Shown: positions 53,693 through 62,137 of the stretch, in pieces
How the letters are laid out: the number at the start of each line of letters is the position of its first letter
Position numbering within the stretch: position 1 is the first letter of the stretch
DNA from: Clostridiaceae bacterium Marseille-Q4143
GTDB taxonomy: Bacteria; Bacillota; Clostridia; Lachnospirales; Lachnospiraceae
Assembly: GCA_018228645.1 (NCBI GenBank)
Contig: CP073693.1
Span: forward strand, 1,448,001 to 1,512,000
Length of the DNA stretch: 64,000 nt
Direction: 5' to 3'
Translations under genes and position numbers: made by a program
Notes under the pieces: generated by a model
Told to the model about the DNA's origin: nothing
Database searches by the model: none
The model's input: only the letters and a program-made list of their open reading frames with translations

Positions 53693-55522
53693 TTGAACAA
53701 GAAGTTTTTGAAGCATTATATGGAAACCAATCCAGAAGGGACAGCACAGACCTATATCTTTCTGGTGGACAATCAGGATATAGCGTTGAATATTGTGATG
53801 TCAGGTTATCAGGCACTTTGCCTGGTGCAGGAAGATGACGGATATTATTTCAGTGCAGATTCCTTTATAGAGGAAATGAGGTCTATTCAGTTTACTGGAA
53901 GCTGTCAGAGTGCCTATCATTATGTGGCTGCCTGTACGGTGAAGTGGATGAATGATAAGTTACAGATATTTTTCAAAGACGCTGGTCTTGATGGAAAAGC
54001 AGGCTGGCAGTTGTTCAAAGAGAAAGAGTACCTTGGCAAATTGGATAATCAGAAAGAAGTTGAGAAACTACTGGAACAGTATATTCTTCGGTTTGAACGA
54101 GAACCGAAAGAACAACCGGAACTGAGCCGTTTTCATTTATTTGATGCAAAAGGGAATGTGAAAGGCGTCCGGGATATGGAGATTGTAGATTATCTGGTGG
54201 AGAATGTTCAGTTTTTTGTGGTAGGAATTACACCTTATTATTATGAACATGGTGCCTATTGGGAAGATCATAATGGGGTGAGAATGAAATACCGTATACA
54301 GAAGCTGATCTATCGAGATCAGATACAGAGTGGCGTAATTAAAAGAATTTATAATCTGCTGATTACACAGCCGAAAGTTCACCGGGAGGCATATGAACTA
54401 AATAAGCAGCCTGTGCGGTGGATTAATTTTAAAAATGGATATTATGATCCGATTACGGGTGAAATGCTGGAACACAATCCGGATTATCTGACAATCAATC
54501 AGATACCATTTCCCTATTATCCGGAAGACAGAGAGCAGGTGATGCAGGGCGGCGAAAATATCAAAAAATATCTTGCATCCTCTCTTCCAAATATAGAAGA
54601 ACAGCAGACGTTCTGGGAGTATTTTGGATACTGCATGACACAGGATACGCAGTTTCAGAAATTCCTTACACTGAAAGGAAATGGTGGAACCGGAAAGTCT
54701 GTGGCAGTATCGCTGATTCAGCATGTAGTTGGAATCAACAATATGTCCAGCATTTCTTTACAGGATTTAAATAAACGATTCTATGCGACTGGAATGTACG
54801 GAAAGCTATTAAATGCCTGTGCGGATATTCCATGCAAGGCAATGGAGAATACAGATGTATTAAAGAAAGCAGTCGGTGAGGACACACTGATTTATGAGAA
54901 AAAAGGACAGGATGCAATTCATTTCCACTCTTATGCAAAGCTGCTTTTTTCTACCAATGAAATGCCACAGAATCTTGAGGACAAGTCAGATGCTTTTTAT
55001 CGTAGACTACTGATTCTCGATATGAACCGGGTAGTAAAAAGTGGTGAAAAAGATCTGCACTTAAAGGAAAAGGTACAGGCAGAATCCGATTATGCAATTC
55101 ATATGGCGATGATTGCATTGAAAAATCTGTACGAACAGGGAAAGTTCACGGAGAGCGAACACAGCAAAGAATGTGTAAGAGAAGTGCAACGGACGTCAGA
55201 TAGTATCTGTGCTTTTATTGATGAGTCATTGGTGCGTGCCAAAGGGAAACGTCTGAAACGAAGTGAAGTGTTCCATATGTATGAGGAATACTGCAAAGAG
55301 AATGGCAGACAGGGGCATGGTAAATCCAACTTTTTCAGGAATATGACAGATAAAGGTTTCCTTCTGAAGCAGTACAATGGTGAGTTCTATTATCAGGATA
55401 TTGCAGTTAAGGAAGAAGATTTTTGTCCTGTAGATCCAGAAGAAAGAATACCTTTTGAAGAAACAGATATAGATTATAAACAGTTACAATTAAATATGAA
55501 TCAGGGAATTAAGGGCATTTAG
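53693..55522 (+). CDS. Phage/plasmid primase-helicase (P4/D5-like)
   Basis: About 609 residues. TTG 53693 is preferred: AAAGGAAGTGAT, nearly a full anti-SD match, ends just before it; a GTG at 53684 lies within that site. The C-terminal half holds an SF3/D5-type ATPase with Walker A LKGNGGTGKSVAVSLI (about residue 325) and an LLFSTNEMP segment, followed by a winged-helix region. It should start and drive replication of the excised element. No Rep protein is otherwise seen. Confidence 0.82.
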   Translation: MNKKFLKHYMETNPEGTAQTYIFLVDNQDIALNIVMSGYQALCLVQEDDGYYFSADSFIEEMRSIQFTGSCQSAYHYVAACTVKWMNDKLQIFFKDAGLDGKAGWQLFKEKEYLGKLDNQKEVEKLLEQYILRFEREPKEQPELSRFHLFDAKGNVKGVRDMEIVDYLVENVQFFVVGITPYYYEHGAYWEDHNGVRMKYRIQKLIYRDQIQSGVIKRIYNLLITQPKVHREAYELNKQPVRWINFKNGYYDPITGEMLEHNPDYLTINQIPFPYYPEDREQVMQGGENIKKYLASSLPNIEEQQTFWEYFGYCMTQDTQFQKFLTLKGNGGTGKSVAVSLIQHVVGINNMSSISLQDLNKRFYATGMYGKLLNACADIPCKAMENTDVLKKAVGEDTLIYEKKGQDAIHFHSYAKLLFSTNEMPQNLEDKSDAFYRRLLILDMNRVVKSGEKDLHLKEKVQAESDYAIHMAMIALKNLYEQGKFTESEHSKECVREVQRTSDSICAFIDESLVRAKGKRLKRSEVFHMYEEYCKENGRQGHGKSNFFRNMTDKGFLLKQYNGEFYYQDIAVKEEDFCPVDPEERIPFEETDIDYKQLQLNMNQGIKGI

Positions 55523-55627
55523 GGCAAAATAAGCAAAAAGAAATGTTACCGGAGCAGGAGAAATAACAAAGATAGCTGCCAGAGTACATAAAATTTTGCT
55601 TTTTTTACACTGATTGCCCTTTTTCAG

Positions 55628-55680
55628 GTATCAACGTTTTAGCTGATACAAATATAGGTTTTTCCCGAATTTGGGAGAAA
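55628..55680. promoter_or_regulatory. Inverted repeats upstream of parM (possible centromere or operator)
   Basis: GTATCA (55628-55633) with TGATAC (55644-55649), and TTCCC with GGGA around 55662-55676. In ParMRC systems the centromere parC lies just upstream of parM and also works as operator. Confidence 0.35.
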
Positions 55681-55717
55681 GTCAAAAATAAATATTAAGA
55701 AAGTATGAGGTATGATT

Positions 55718-56662
55718 ATGAGAATGATGAAAAACAACAATAATGAGACAGTTATGGTGATCGGGATTGATCATGGGTATGGAAACATGAAAACAGCCAC
55801 CAGATGCTTTCCATCCGGTGTAGCCAGATATGACAAGGAGCCAATCTTCCAGAATAATCTTCTTGTTTACAATGGCATGTATTACCAGATCGGAGAGGAA
55901 CACAAGGAGTTCTGTGCAGAGAAAACGCAGGACGAGGACTATTATGTGCTGACACTGGCGGCTATCGCAAGGGAACTGGATGGGAAAGGTATGAACCGGG
56001 CAAAGGTACACATTGCAGCCGGACTTCCACTTACCTGGGTAGCTACACAGAAAGAAGATTTCCAGAAATATCTTCTCCAGAATGAATGTGTGGATTTTAC
56101 ATTCCGCAATAAAGAATATCATGTGGAGTTTGCAGGAGCTGATATTTACCCACAGGGATTTGCAGCAGCTTTTTACCGTTTACAGGATTTCAAAGGAATC
56201 AATATGCTGGCAGATATTGGAAATGGAACTATGAATATCATGTATATCAATAATTCCCGTCCATTAGAGAAGAAATGCTTTACAGAGAAATATGGAACGC
56301 ATCAGTGTGTGCTTGCTGTAAGGGAATCCCTGTTGAAAGAACTGGGAACAGTGGTGGACGACCTGGTGATTGAGCAGGTGATCCGTACCGGGACAGCAGA
56401 TATTGGCGAGAAATATCTGACAGTCATTCGTAAAGCTGCCGGAGATTATACGAAAGAAATCTTCCATAAGTTGAGAGAACGGGAATATAATCCAGAACTG
56501 ATGCGTTTGTATGTGGTCGGCGGTGGCGGTTGTATGATCCAGAATTTTGGAGAATATGACAAGAGCCGGGTGACAATTGTACGGGACATCTGTGCCACAG
56601 CGAAAGGCTATGAAGCAATGACCGTAAGGAAAATCCAGAGAAACGGAGGGATGCTTGTATGA
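55718..56662 (+). CDS. parM: ParM/StbA-like plasmid segregation actin
   Basis: About 314 residues. ATG 55718 fits the GAGG spacing best; other ATGs lie 6 bp upstream and 6 and 9 bp downstream. Actin-fold motifs: phosphate-1 GIDHGYGNMK, phosphate-2 LADIGNGTMNIMYI and adenosine VVGGGG. ParM filaments push plasmid copies apart. The adjacent gene, overlapping by 4 bp, fits the ParR adaptor. Confidence 0.85.
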   Translation: MRMMKNNNNETVMVIGIDHGYGNMKTATRCFPSGVARYDKEPIFQNNLLVYNGMYYQIGEEHKEFCAEKTQDEDYYVLTLAAIARELDGKGMNRAKVHIAAGLPLTWVATQKEDFQKYLLQNECVDFTFRNKEYHVEFAGADIYPQGFAAAFYRLQDFKGINMLADIGNGTMNIMYINNSRPLEKKCFTEKYGTHQCVLAVRESLLKELGTVVDDLVIEQVIRTGTADIGEKYLTVIRKAAGDYTKEIFHKLREREYNPELMRLYVVGGGGCMIQNFGEYDKSRVTIVRDICATAKGYEAMTVRKIQRNGGMLV

Positions 56663-57111
56663 GAAAAGAACGGAAAATCATCAACACCAATATCCGTTTG
56701 AATCTTTGTGATGAGCAGGACAGGCAGGCATGGGAATATTTGCAGACGATGGACAGGAAAAAATATAAATCGTACACCAGAGCAGTTGTAGTTGCTTTAA
56801 ACGATTATTTTTCCAGAGAGTACCGGAATGAAGCAGATCCGTATCTGGAAACCAGAGAAAAGGAAGATGCTTTTCTGGAAAGGGTGGAAACAGCTATCCG
56901 GGATGGAGTAAAAGAATCCGTTCCGATGGCTATGGCGAAGAACCTGATTGAAATGCTTGTACCGTTTGTAAAAGAATCGGTAGGAGAAATTAATCTGTCG
57001 GACAGAACACTAACAATGGAGAAAACGGATGGAGAGATCGCAGAAGATAATCTGGACTGGGAGAAAGAAGCTGATATGGATGCAGCACTGGATTTTGCGG
57101 ATAGTTTTTAG
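56659..57111 (+). CDS. ParR-like partition adaptor
   Basis: 150 residues. The N-terminus (INTNIRLNLCDEQDRQAWEYL) looks like a ribbon-helix-helix DNA-binding domain and the C-terminus is acidic, as in ParR proteins that link the centromere to ParM. It overlaps parM by ATGA. The assignment rests mainly on context and size. Confidence 0.65.
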   Translation: MRKERKIINTNIRLNLCDEQDRQAWEYLQTMDRKKYKSYTRAVVVALNDYFSREYRNEADPYLETREKEDAFLERVETAIRDGVKESVPMAMAKNLIEMLVPFVKESVGEINLSDRTLTMEKTDGEIAEDNLDWEKEADMDAALDFADSF

Positions 57112-57130
57112 CTGTCTGTAAAAAGGAAAA

Positions 57131-57163
57131 GCAGTCCGGTTTGCATAAAATAAATCGGACTGC
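57131..57163 (-). terminator. Terminator of the Xre gene
   Basis: GCAGTCCG (57131-57138) and CGGACTGC (57156-57163); the T-rich side (TTTTCCTTTTT) is downstream on the minus strand. Confidence 0.7.
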
Positions 57164-57164
57164 C

Positions 57165-57398
57165 TTAAGTGGAGCTATTCTTTTTTCTTGGGTAAGGACG
57201 TTTATCATCTGTCAGGTTTAGCAGATAGTCAACGCTGGTGTTATGAAATTCAGCCAGTTTAATCAGAATGTGAGTAGGGATATCGACATCACCACATTCA
57301 TAATTACTGTAAATACGCTGACTGCAATTCAGAATTTCACCCATATTCTTCTGCGTAAGGTCACGATCTTCACGCAGATCCCGTATTCTCTGATACAT
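57165..57398 (-). CDS. Xre-family transcriptional repressor
   Basis: 77 residues starting at 57398, where AGAGGTGA is 5 nt upstream. Cro/C1 HTH with RIRDLREDRDLTQKNMGEIL and SQRIYSNYECGDVDIP. Two 15-bp sites that are nearly palindromic lie in the divergent intergenic region and are probable operators. It likely controls its own gene and the small membrane protein opposite. Confidence 0.85.
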   Translation of the reverse strand: MYQRIRDLREDRDLTQKNMGEILNCSQRIYSNYECGDVDIPTHILIKLAEFHNTSVDYLLNLTDDKRPYPRKKNSST

Positions 57399-57427
57399 GC
57401 GTTTCACCTCTAGCATAATAATAACTT

Positions 57428-57472
57428 AGCGAGATATTCACTATTGAAATATAGCGAGAAATTCGCTACACT
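57428..57472. promoter_or_regulatory. Twin operators and sigma-A promoter between xre and the membrane gene
   Basis: AGCGAGATATTCACT (57428-57442) and AGCGAGAAATTCGCT (57453-57467) repeat with 25 bp between starts. The second lies in the 17-bp spacer of TTGAAA (57444-57449) and TACACT (57467-57472), so repressor binding would block the plus-strand promoter. Confidence 0.6.
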
Positions 57473-57504
57473 GAATTTAAAAATGCAGAAGGGAGAAGTA
57501 CAGA

Positions 57505-57768
57505 GTGAAAGAGAAAGTGAAAAAGGTGCTGGTGTGGATTTTTGAATTTGTTTTATTTTGTGGATATTTCTATGTTTTATTCGTGAATCTGGTATGTGGA
57601 TTTGGATATGGAGGGATAAGCAGCAGAGGACAGGCAATAAAGATTTTATGTGCTTCGTTCTTCCTTGCAGTGGGACTTCCCGGATTGATCTGGTATCAGC
57701 ATCGCAGACTTATGAAACTGGAGAATTTATTGCATGACCTGTTTGAAATTTGCGACAAAATAAAATAG
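57505..57768 (+). CDS. Small membrane protein of the mobile element
   Basis: 87 residues from GTG 57505 with GGGAG upstream. Two membrane helices (about 7-31 and 44-64) and a short charged tail. No family recognised. It lies under the twin-operator promoter opposite the Xre repressor. Confidence 0.6.
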   Translation: MKEKVKKVLVWIFEFVLFCGYFYVLFVNLVCGFGYGGISSRGQAIKILCASFFLAVGLPGLIWYQHRRLMKLENLLHDLFEICDKIK

Positions 57769-58524
57769 CAGTAATAGAAAAATAGACTGACAGTAAGGAA
57801 AGCTTTACGGAAACAGAATAGCAGAAAAAGGTAATGGCAGTGATGGCATTTCTATTGGTAAAAATCAGTGAAATGTTCATGACTGCTATTTTTATGCTTT
57901 TCAGCAGAAATGGAAAGTGATTCAGAAAAAGAAAAGCAGAAATAACAGCGAAATATGGCAGAGAGACATTTGCAGATGGAAAACGTTGTATAAGCAAGGC
58001 AAAGAAGAAATATAGAGTGCTGGATACGGCACATGATTGTCCGATACTTCGCATCGGAGTGGTGCATGACTAGCCTGTTTCAGAAAGGAAAAATCTATGG
58101 AATGTGGAGATTTTCTCTTTCTTTTACAGTCAGTTCCTGCACCACAAAACCACTGTCATCTCAATTTTGGCTTAATAACGCAGAGGAGAATGTTGCTTAC
58201 TTGGTGCTGGTTCAGTGGTGGGGAGATGACAGGCAAGTTTCGCAAAGTGGCAAGCCACTCTGCACCGGAGCCAGCCTTTGGGCTGTTCCTAAACTTGCCA
58301 GAGGGCTCTGCCCCTTGGAACCCCGGCACGTCAATGACGTAAGTATTTCTGCGAAATGTCCACCGGACATTCCTACGGAATACTTACTGATTGACTAGGA
58401 CTCTGTCCTGCACCTGTATAAGAGAGCGTTGCACTCTCTTATAAATCTCCTGCCAATATGCCGCCAGAACGCTGTGGCTGTTAACAAAGAATGAAAATCA
58501 AGCAATGAAAGGAGACAAAAGCCT
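57769..58524. other. Non-coding region containing the oriT candidate
   Basis: No convincing gene. The left part (57769-58200) shows nothing distinctive. The right part is rich in inverted repeats (see the oriT entry). An open frame at 58097-58342 runs through these repeats and has no homology signal I can recognise. Confidence 0.55.
58232..58442. other. Candidate origin of transfer (oriT)
   Basis: A cluster of inverted repeats before mobC: GGCAAGTTT (58232-58240) with AAACTTGCC (58291-58299); AGTGGC/GCCACT (58246-58259); ACGTC/GACGT (58328-58340); GTAAGTATT (58339-58347) with AATACTTAC (58379-58387) enclosing ATGTCC/GGACAT; and ATAAGAGAG/CTCTCTTAT (58418-58442). Position and structure fit an oriT for the downstream relaxase; the nick site cannot be read from sequence alone. 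Confidence 0.5.
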
Positions 58525-58905
58525 ATGAGAAAACGAAATCATACAGTAACCATACGGATGAATAAAGAGGAATACGATTTGTTTCAGAGCAAGGTTAAAG
58601 AATCCGGAAGAACACAGCAGGAAGTTGTGATAAAAGCAATCGCAGACTTGAAGATAGCATCGGCAGAGGAAATAGAAGAACTGAAAAGACTGAACCAGAT
58701 GTTTGCGGATATCCTTTGTCAGCTCCGGGGAGCTACGACAAATATCAACCAGATTGCAAGAAAACTGCATACAGATGGAGAAATCCCAAACGACAGTATG
58801 TTGTATTTCCTCAATAAAAATATTCTCAAGTATCGGAAGGAGAGTGAAAGGATATGGCAGTTAATAAGACGATTAATAAGCGGACAAATACACATGGAGC
58901 AATGA
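58525..58905 (+). CDS. mobC: MobC-like relaxosome accessory protein
   Basis: 126 residues. N-terminal ribbon-helix-helix (HTVTIRMNKEEYDLFQSKV), then a MobC-type block with LCQLRGATTNINQIARKLH. MobC binds near oriT and aids strand opening for the relaxase. Its 3' end overlaps the relaxase gene by 52 bp. Confidence 0.88.
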   Translation: MRKRNHTVTIRMNKEEYDLFQSKVKESGRTQQEVVIKAIADLKIASAEEIEELKRLNQMFADILCQLRGATTNINQIARKLHTDGEIPNDSMLYFLNKNILKYRKESERIWQLIRRLISGQIHMEQ

Positions 58906-60095
58906 GAAATTGTATTGAATATGTTTTACGGCAGGACAAGACAAGTGAGCTGATTACTTATGTAACAGGCCCGTACTGTCACAATGAAATTAATTATGAT
59001 TTGGTGTACAGAACCTTTTTGGAAGAAAAGAAGATGTGGAATAAAGATACAGGGAGAATGTATGCCCACAACATTATTTCCTGGCATAAGGATGAGCAGA
59101 TCACCCCGGAGCAGGCATTTGAATTTGGAAAAGAGTTTGCAGAAAATTGGTTCAGTGGATTCCAGACCTTAGTGGCTGTGCATAAGGATAAAGACCATAT
59201 CCACTGCCATTTGGTTACTAATTCAGTGAGTTATGAAGATGGGAGAAAGCTACATAATACCAGAAAAGATCTGGAACGTATGAAACAGCTTACCAATCAG
59301 ATGTGCCGGGAACGAGGACTGACCGTTGCCGAAAAAGGAAAGCATTTTGATGGAAGTCAGATTGAAAAAGGGGAAGTCATTGCATGGAGCAAAGACAAAT
59401 ATAATCTGTTCTGTCAGCAGGTAAAGGATAGCTTTGTAGCGGACTGTGCAATGGCAGTGTTAAAAGCACTGGAAAATTGTATCAGCAAAGAAAAGTTTAT
59501 AGAAAAAATGAAGCAGTTCGGATGGAACGTAAACTGGACAGAGAAACGGAAGCACATCACATTTCAGAACCAGGATGGGAAGAAAGTGCGAGATAGCAAT
59601 TTGTCAAAAACATTTCATCTGGACATCAGCAAGGAGGGATTGGAGAATGAATTTGATAGAAATAGGAAAAAAGCCAGAGATTCAGCCAACAGAGACAGCA
59701 GATCAGATGAAGAACTTGCCGGATACTACCGACAAGTGGAAGCAGCTTGCGAAGGAGCAGGCGGCGTTACTGGAGCTAGTGACGGAAGAGAGAGACGAGT
59801 TACAGGTGAGAATTCAGAAGATGAACGAGTTTATCCAGAAATTTCAGGAAAGGACACACAAGCTGAAGATGGAAAAACAGAAGCTATTCTTCGAGAGTCA
59901 CGAAATGCAAGACGAAATTCGGAAATTAAACGACGAAATTCATCGTTTGACAACCGAACTGTCCGAAACGCAGAAGTTGAATCAATCGCTTCAGAAGAAC
60001 AACGACGATTTAAGGAACAGAAACGGCTTGAAGAGCAGGAGCGAGCAAGAGCAGCTCGAAGAAGAAATAAAAGACGTTCGGGACCAGAACTCTAA
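58854..60095 (+). CDS. mobA: MOBP-type relaxase (MobA/VirD2-like)
   Basis: 413 residues. The N-terminal relaxase domain has the metal-binding three-His motif in HKDKDHIHCHLVTNS (about residues 105-119) and candidate nucleophile tyrosines further N-terminal. It should nick oriT and stay bound to the 5' end during transfer. The C-terminal 150 residues are charged and low in complexity, and their DNA also encodes the start of the next gene in another frame. Confidence 0.9.
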   Translation: MAVNKTINKRTNTHGAMRNCIEYVLRQDKTSELITYVTGPYCHNEINYDLVYRTFLEEKKMWNKDTGRMYAHNIISWHKDEQITPEQAFEFGKEFAENWFSGFQTLVAVHKDKDHIHCHLVTNSVSYEDGRKLHNTRKDLERMKQLTNQMCRERGLTVAEKGKHFDGSQIEKGEVIAWSKDKYNLFCQQVKDSFVADCAMAVLKALENCISKEKFIEKMKQFGWNVNWTEKRKHITFQNQDGKKVRDSNLSKTFHLDISKEGLENEFDRNRKKARDSANRDSRSDEELAGYYRQVEAACEGAGGVTGASDGRERRVTGENSEDERVYPEISGKDTQAEDGKTEAILRESRNARRNSEIKRRNSSFDNRTVRNAEVESIASEEQRRFKEQKRLEEQERARAARRRNKRRSGPEL

Positions 60096-60741
60096 ATTGC
60101 AGATACAGGTTAATAAATCATCTGTTGAAGCAGTAGATGATGCACAGAAGAAACAGAAAGAAGCAGAGAAAAAGATGGAACAGGCAGAAGCAAAAGCCCG
60201 TAATGAAAAGAAACGTGCAGAGATGGAAATCCGTAAAACGAAAAAAGAAGTAAAGTCCAGAACCGAAAAAATGAGGGACGCAGAATATTTCTGGGGAATA
60301 GGATACATTACAGTAATCCTGTTTGCAATCATACAGAATGGTGCTTTTCAGCATGATTTCATAGATTTTTTTAGGATTCCATTCACATGGTATGTTCGAT
60401 TTTGTGAATGGTTGGTATATCCGACTTATGATAATGGGTTCAATCAAAAAATAGCTTATACGGGGGGAGAAGCCTGGGTTATCAGGATTTTGGCAATCGT
60501 AGCTATAATTTTTATATTGGCAATTATGATAGTAATGATTATAGAAGCAATAAAACGATACAAAAAAATGTGGGATGAAATTTCACAGATGTTTTTAATT
60601 GGAAGTCTTTCAGGAATAACAGTGCTTGGAGATGTAACTAGAAAATATCTGCCAGTGAATTTGATTTTGCTATTTATACTCATTAATATGGGTATCATGC
60701 TACTCAGAATATATCTTCGGAAGAAGTTTTATTGTATGTAA
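59647..60741 (+). CDS. Coiled-coil membrane protein overlapping the relaxase gene (MobB-like?)
   Basis: About 364 residues from ATG 59647, behind AAGGAGGGATTGGAGA. A long coiled coil (about 30-220) is followed by two or three membrane segments (about 232-250, 290-320 and 335-355). The first 449 bp are shared with mobA in a different frame; beyond 60095 it is the only frame. In RSF1010/R1162 a membrane protein, MobB, also overlaps mobA out of frame and stabilises the relaxosome. No sequence homology is claimed. Confidence 0.75.
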   Translation: MNLIEIGKKPEIQPTETADQMKNLPDTTDKWKQLAKEQAALLELVTEERDELQVRIQKMNEFIQKFQERTHKLKMEKQKLFFESHEMQDEIRKLNDEIHRLTTELSETQKLNQSLQKNNDDLRNRNGLKSRSEQEQLEEEIKDVRDQNSKLQIQVNKSSVEAVDDAQKKQKEAEKKMEQAEAKARNEKKRAEMEIRKTKKEVKSRTEKMRDAEYFWGIGYITVILFAIIQNGAFQHDFIDFFRIPFTWYVRFCEWLVYPTYDNGFNQKIAYTGGEAWVIRILAIVAIIFILAIMIVMIIEAIKRYKKMWDEISQMFLIGSLSGITVLGDVTRKYLPVNLILLFILINMGIMLLRIYLRKKFYCM

Positions 60742-60769
60742 TTTGTCATTTTAATGACCAGTGGATGGT

Positions 60770-60959
60770 ACCTGACAAATGATAAAGCTGTTATTATGAT
60801 TGCACACCGCCTAAAAACAGTACAGAAAGCTGAACGGATTTTCGTTCTGGAGAATGGAAAACCGTACAGCAGGGAATACATGAAGAACTTGTGAGACAGG
60901 ATGGGATTTATCGTCATTTTATTGTTGAAAGAAGAGAGGCAACAAAATGGAGAGTTTAG
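60770..60959 (+). pseudogene. 3' remnant of an ABC exporter with a frameshift
   Basis: NDKAVIMIAHRLKTVQKAERIFVLENGK matches the H-loop and C-terminus of an exporter ATPase (fragment quoted in parts: IAHRLKTV, FVLENGK). The frame then shifts: one missing A near 60860 moves the remaining HEELVRQDGIYRHF and following residues to another frame, ending at TAG 60957-60959. Upstream domains are absent. It may be the leftover of an exporter gene of the type that often follows ECF loci. Confidence 0.65.
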
Positions 60960-61945
60960 GAGTCTAAATGTCTGGTGCGGCGATATTCCAAAGGTGATAC
61001 ACCAAAATGCTTTTTAAACACAGAGGCGAATTTGCTCTGATTCAGATATCCGACCTGTGCTGCAATCTCAGCTACAGACAGTCGTGTTGAGGCAAGCAGT
61101 TCGCCTGCTTTATTCATACGCATTTCACGCAGATAGACAGAAATATTCTGTCCGTAAACACCGCGAAAATAATTTTTTAGACTGGTTTCGCTGATAGAAA
61201 AATATTCAGCCAATTCCCACGCAGGATGATGCTGCCTTAGGTCTGAGGTGATGATATTTTCGACCTTTTTAGCAATATTAACCTGAGATTCAGTAAAGAA
61301 AGTGCAGGCCTGAGACTTAGGGATAGCCTCCAAATTTTGTAGTACTGAGAATAAAGCGAGCGTATATATTTTCATTTGAATGACTGCAAAAGAGGCCGGA
61401 AAATCATATAATTCCCATAGTTTTTTGAGAATTTCCTCAGTTTCGTGGGCCGCTGTCGATATATAAGTGCTTCCATGAGGACAAAACATCTCTGAGATTT
61501 TTCTGAAATCAATGCTAAATTCATTTTGTACCCATGTATTTTCTAAAGTAAATGTATCTATATCAATAAAGAATTCAAGCCCCTCATAGATGCGCCTTGG
61601 ATAAACATATTCTTTTTGGGCAAAGCATTCTGTGAGAGAAAGTTCTCTGTCTTTGATGTAGACAAAATTTTTGCTGTTTAGGATCATTTCACAACGACCT
61701 GTCACACAATAGTTAAGAAGCAATGGACCTTTTGTAATGGAGCTGTCTGATCGAAGGTCGGGAGCCGTCCAGGTTGGAGAATTTATAAAAATATATGCCA
61801 GAGACAGACCGGGGAAAAGTGAAAAAAAGGTCATCGAACCTTTACCTTCCTTCGTATTTAATATAAGCTCCATACTATATTCAGCCTGTTTTATGGATAT
61901 ACCCGGTATTTTGATGCATTTTTGGATCACGTCGTTAATTTTCAT
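60956..61945 (-). CDS. AraC-family transcriptional regulator
   Basis: 329 residues from ATG 61945, with GGGAG upstream; an extension to 62032 lacks a ribosome site. The N-terminal part (about 1-220) is an unknown sensor domain; the C-terminal 100 residues contain two HTH motifs with LAEYFSISETSLKNYFRGVYG and VAEIAAQVGYLNQSKFASVF. It is divergent from the ECF operon and probably regulates it. Confidence 0.88.
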   Translation of the reverse strand: MKINDVIQKCIKIPGISIKQAEYSMELILNTKEGKGSMTFFSLFPGLSLAYIFINSPTWTAPDLRSDSSITKGPLLLNYCVTGRCEMILNSKNFVYIKDRELSLTECFAQKEYVYPRRIYEGLEFFIDIDTFTLENTWVQNEFSIDFRKISEMFCPHGSTYISTAAHETEEILKKLWELYDFPASFAVIQMKIYTLALFSVLQNLEAIPKSQACTFFTESQVNIAKKVENIITSDLRQHHPAWELAEYFSISETSLKNYFRGVYGQNISVYLREMRMNKAGELLASTRLSVAEIAAQVGYLNQSKFASVFKKHFGVSPLEYRRTRHLDS

Positions 61946-62137
61946 AGAAGATCTCCCTGATATAAGTACTTTTGCCCTGTAACAGATAATATTATAGGAT
62001 TTGAAGAGAGCAGAGTCAACAATAAAACCCAATGCTGTTTGGAGCTAAAATGATATTTGGTTGTAGAGATATAACAAAACATATGGTATTTTATGGAGTA
62101 GTTAGATAGAGCTAATTATACAAGGGAGGTATTCTGT

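Noticed and set aside
57710..58054. 114-codon minus-strand frame
   Set aside because: Hydrophobic, but no ribosome site, overlaps the end of a plus-strand gene, and no family signal.
58097..58342. 81-codon plus-strand frame in the oriT region
   Set aside because: It runs through the inverted repeats, and the repeats explain the conservation better than a protein.
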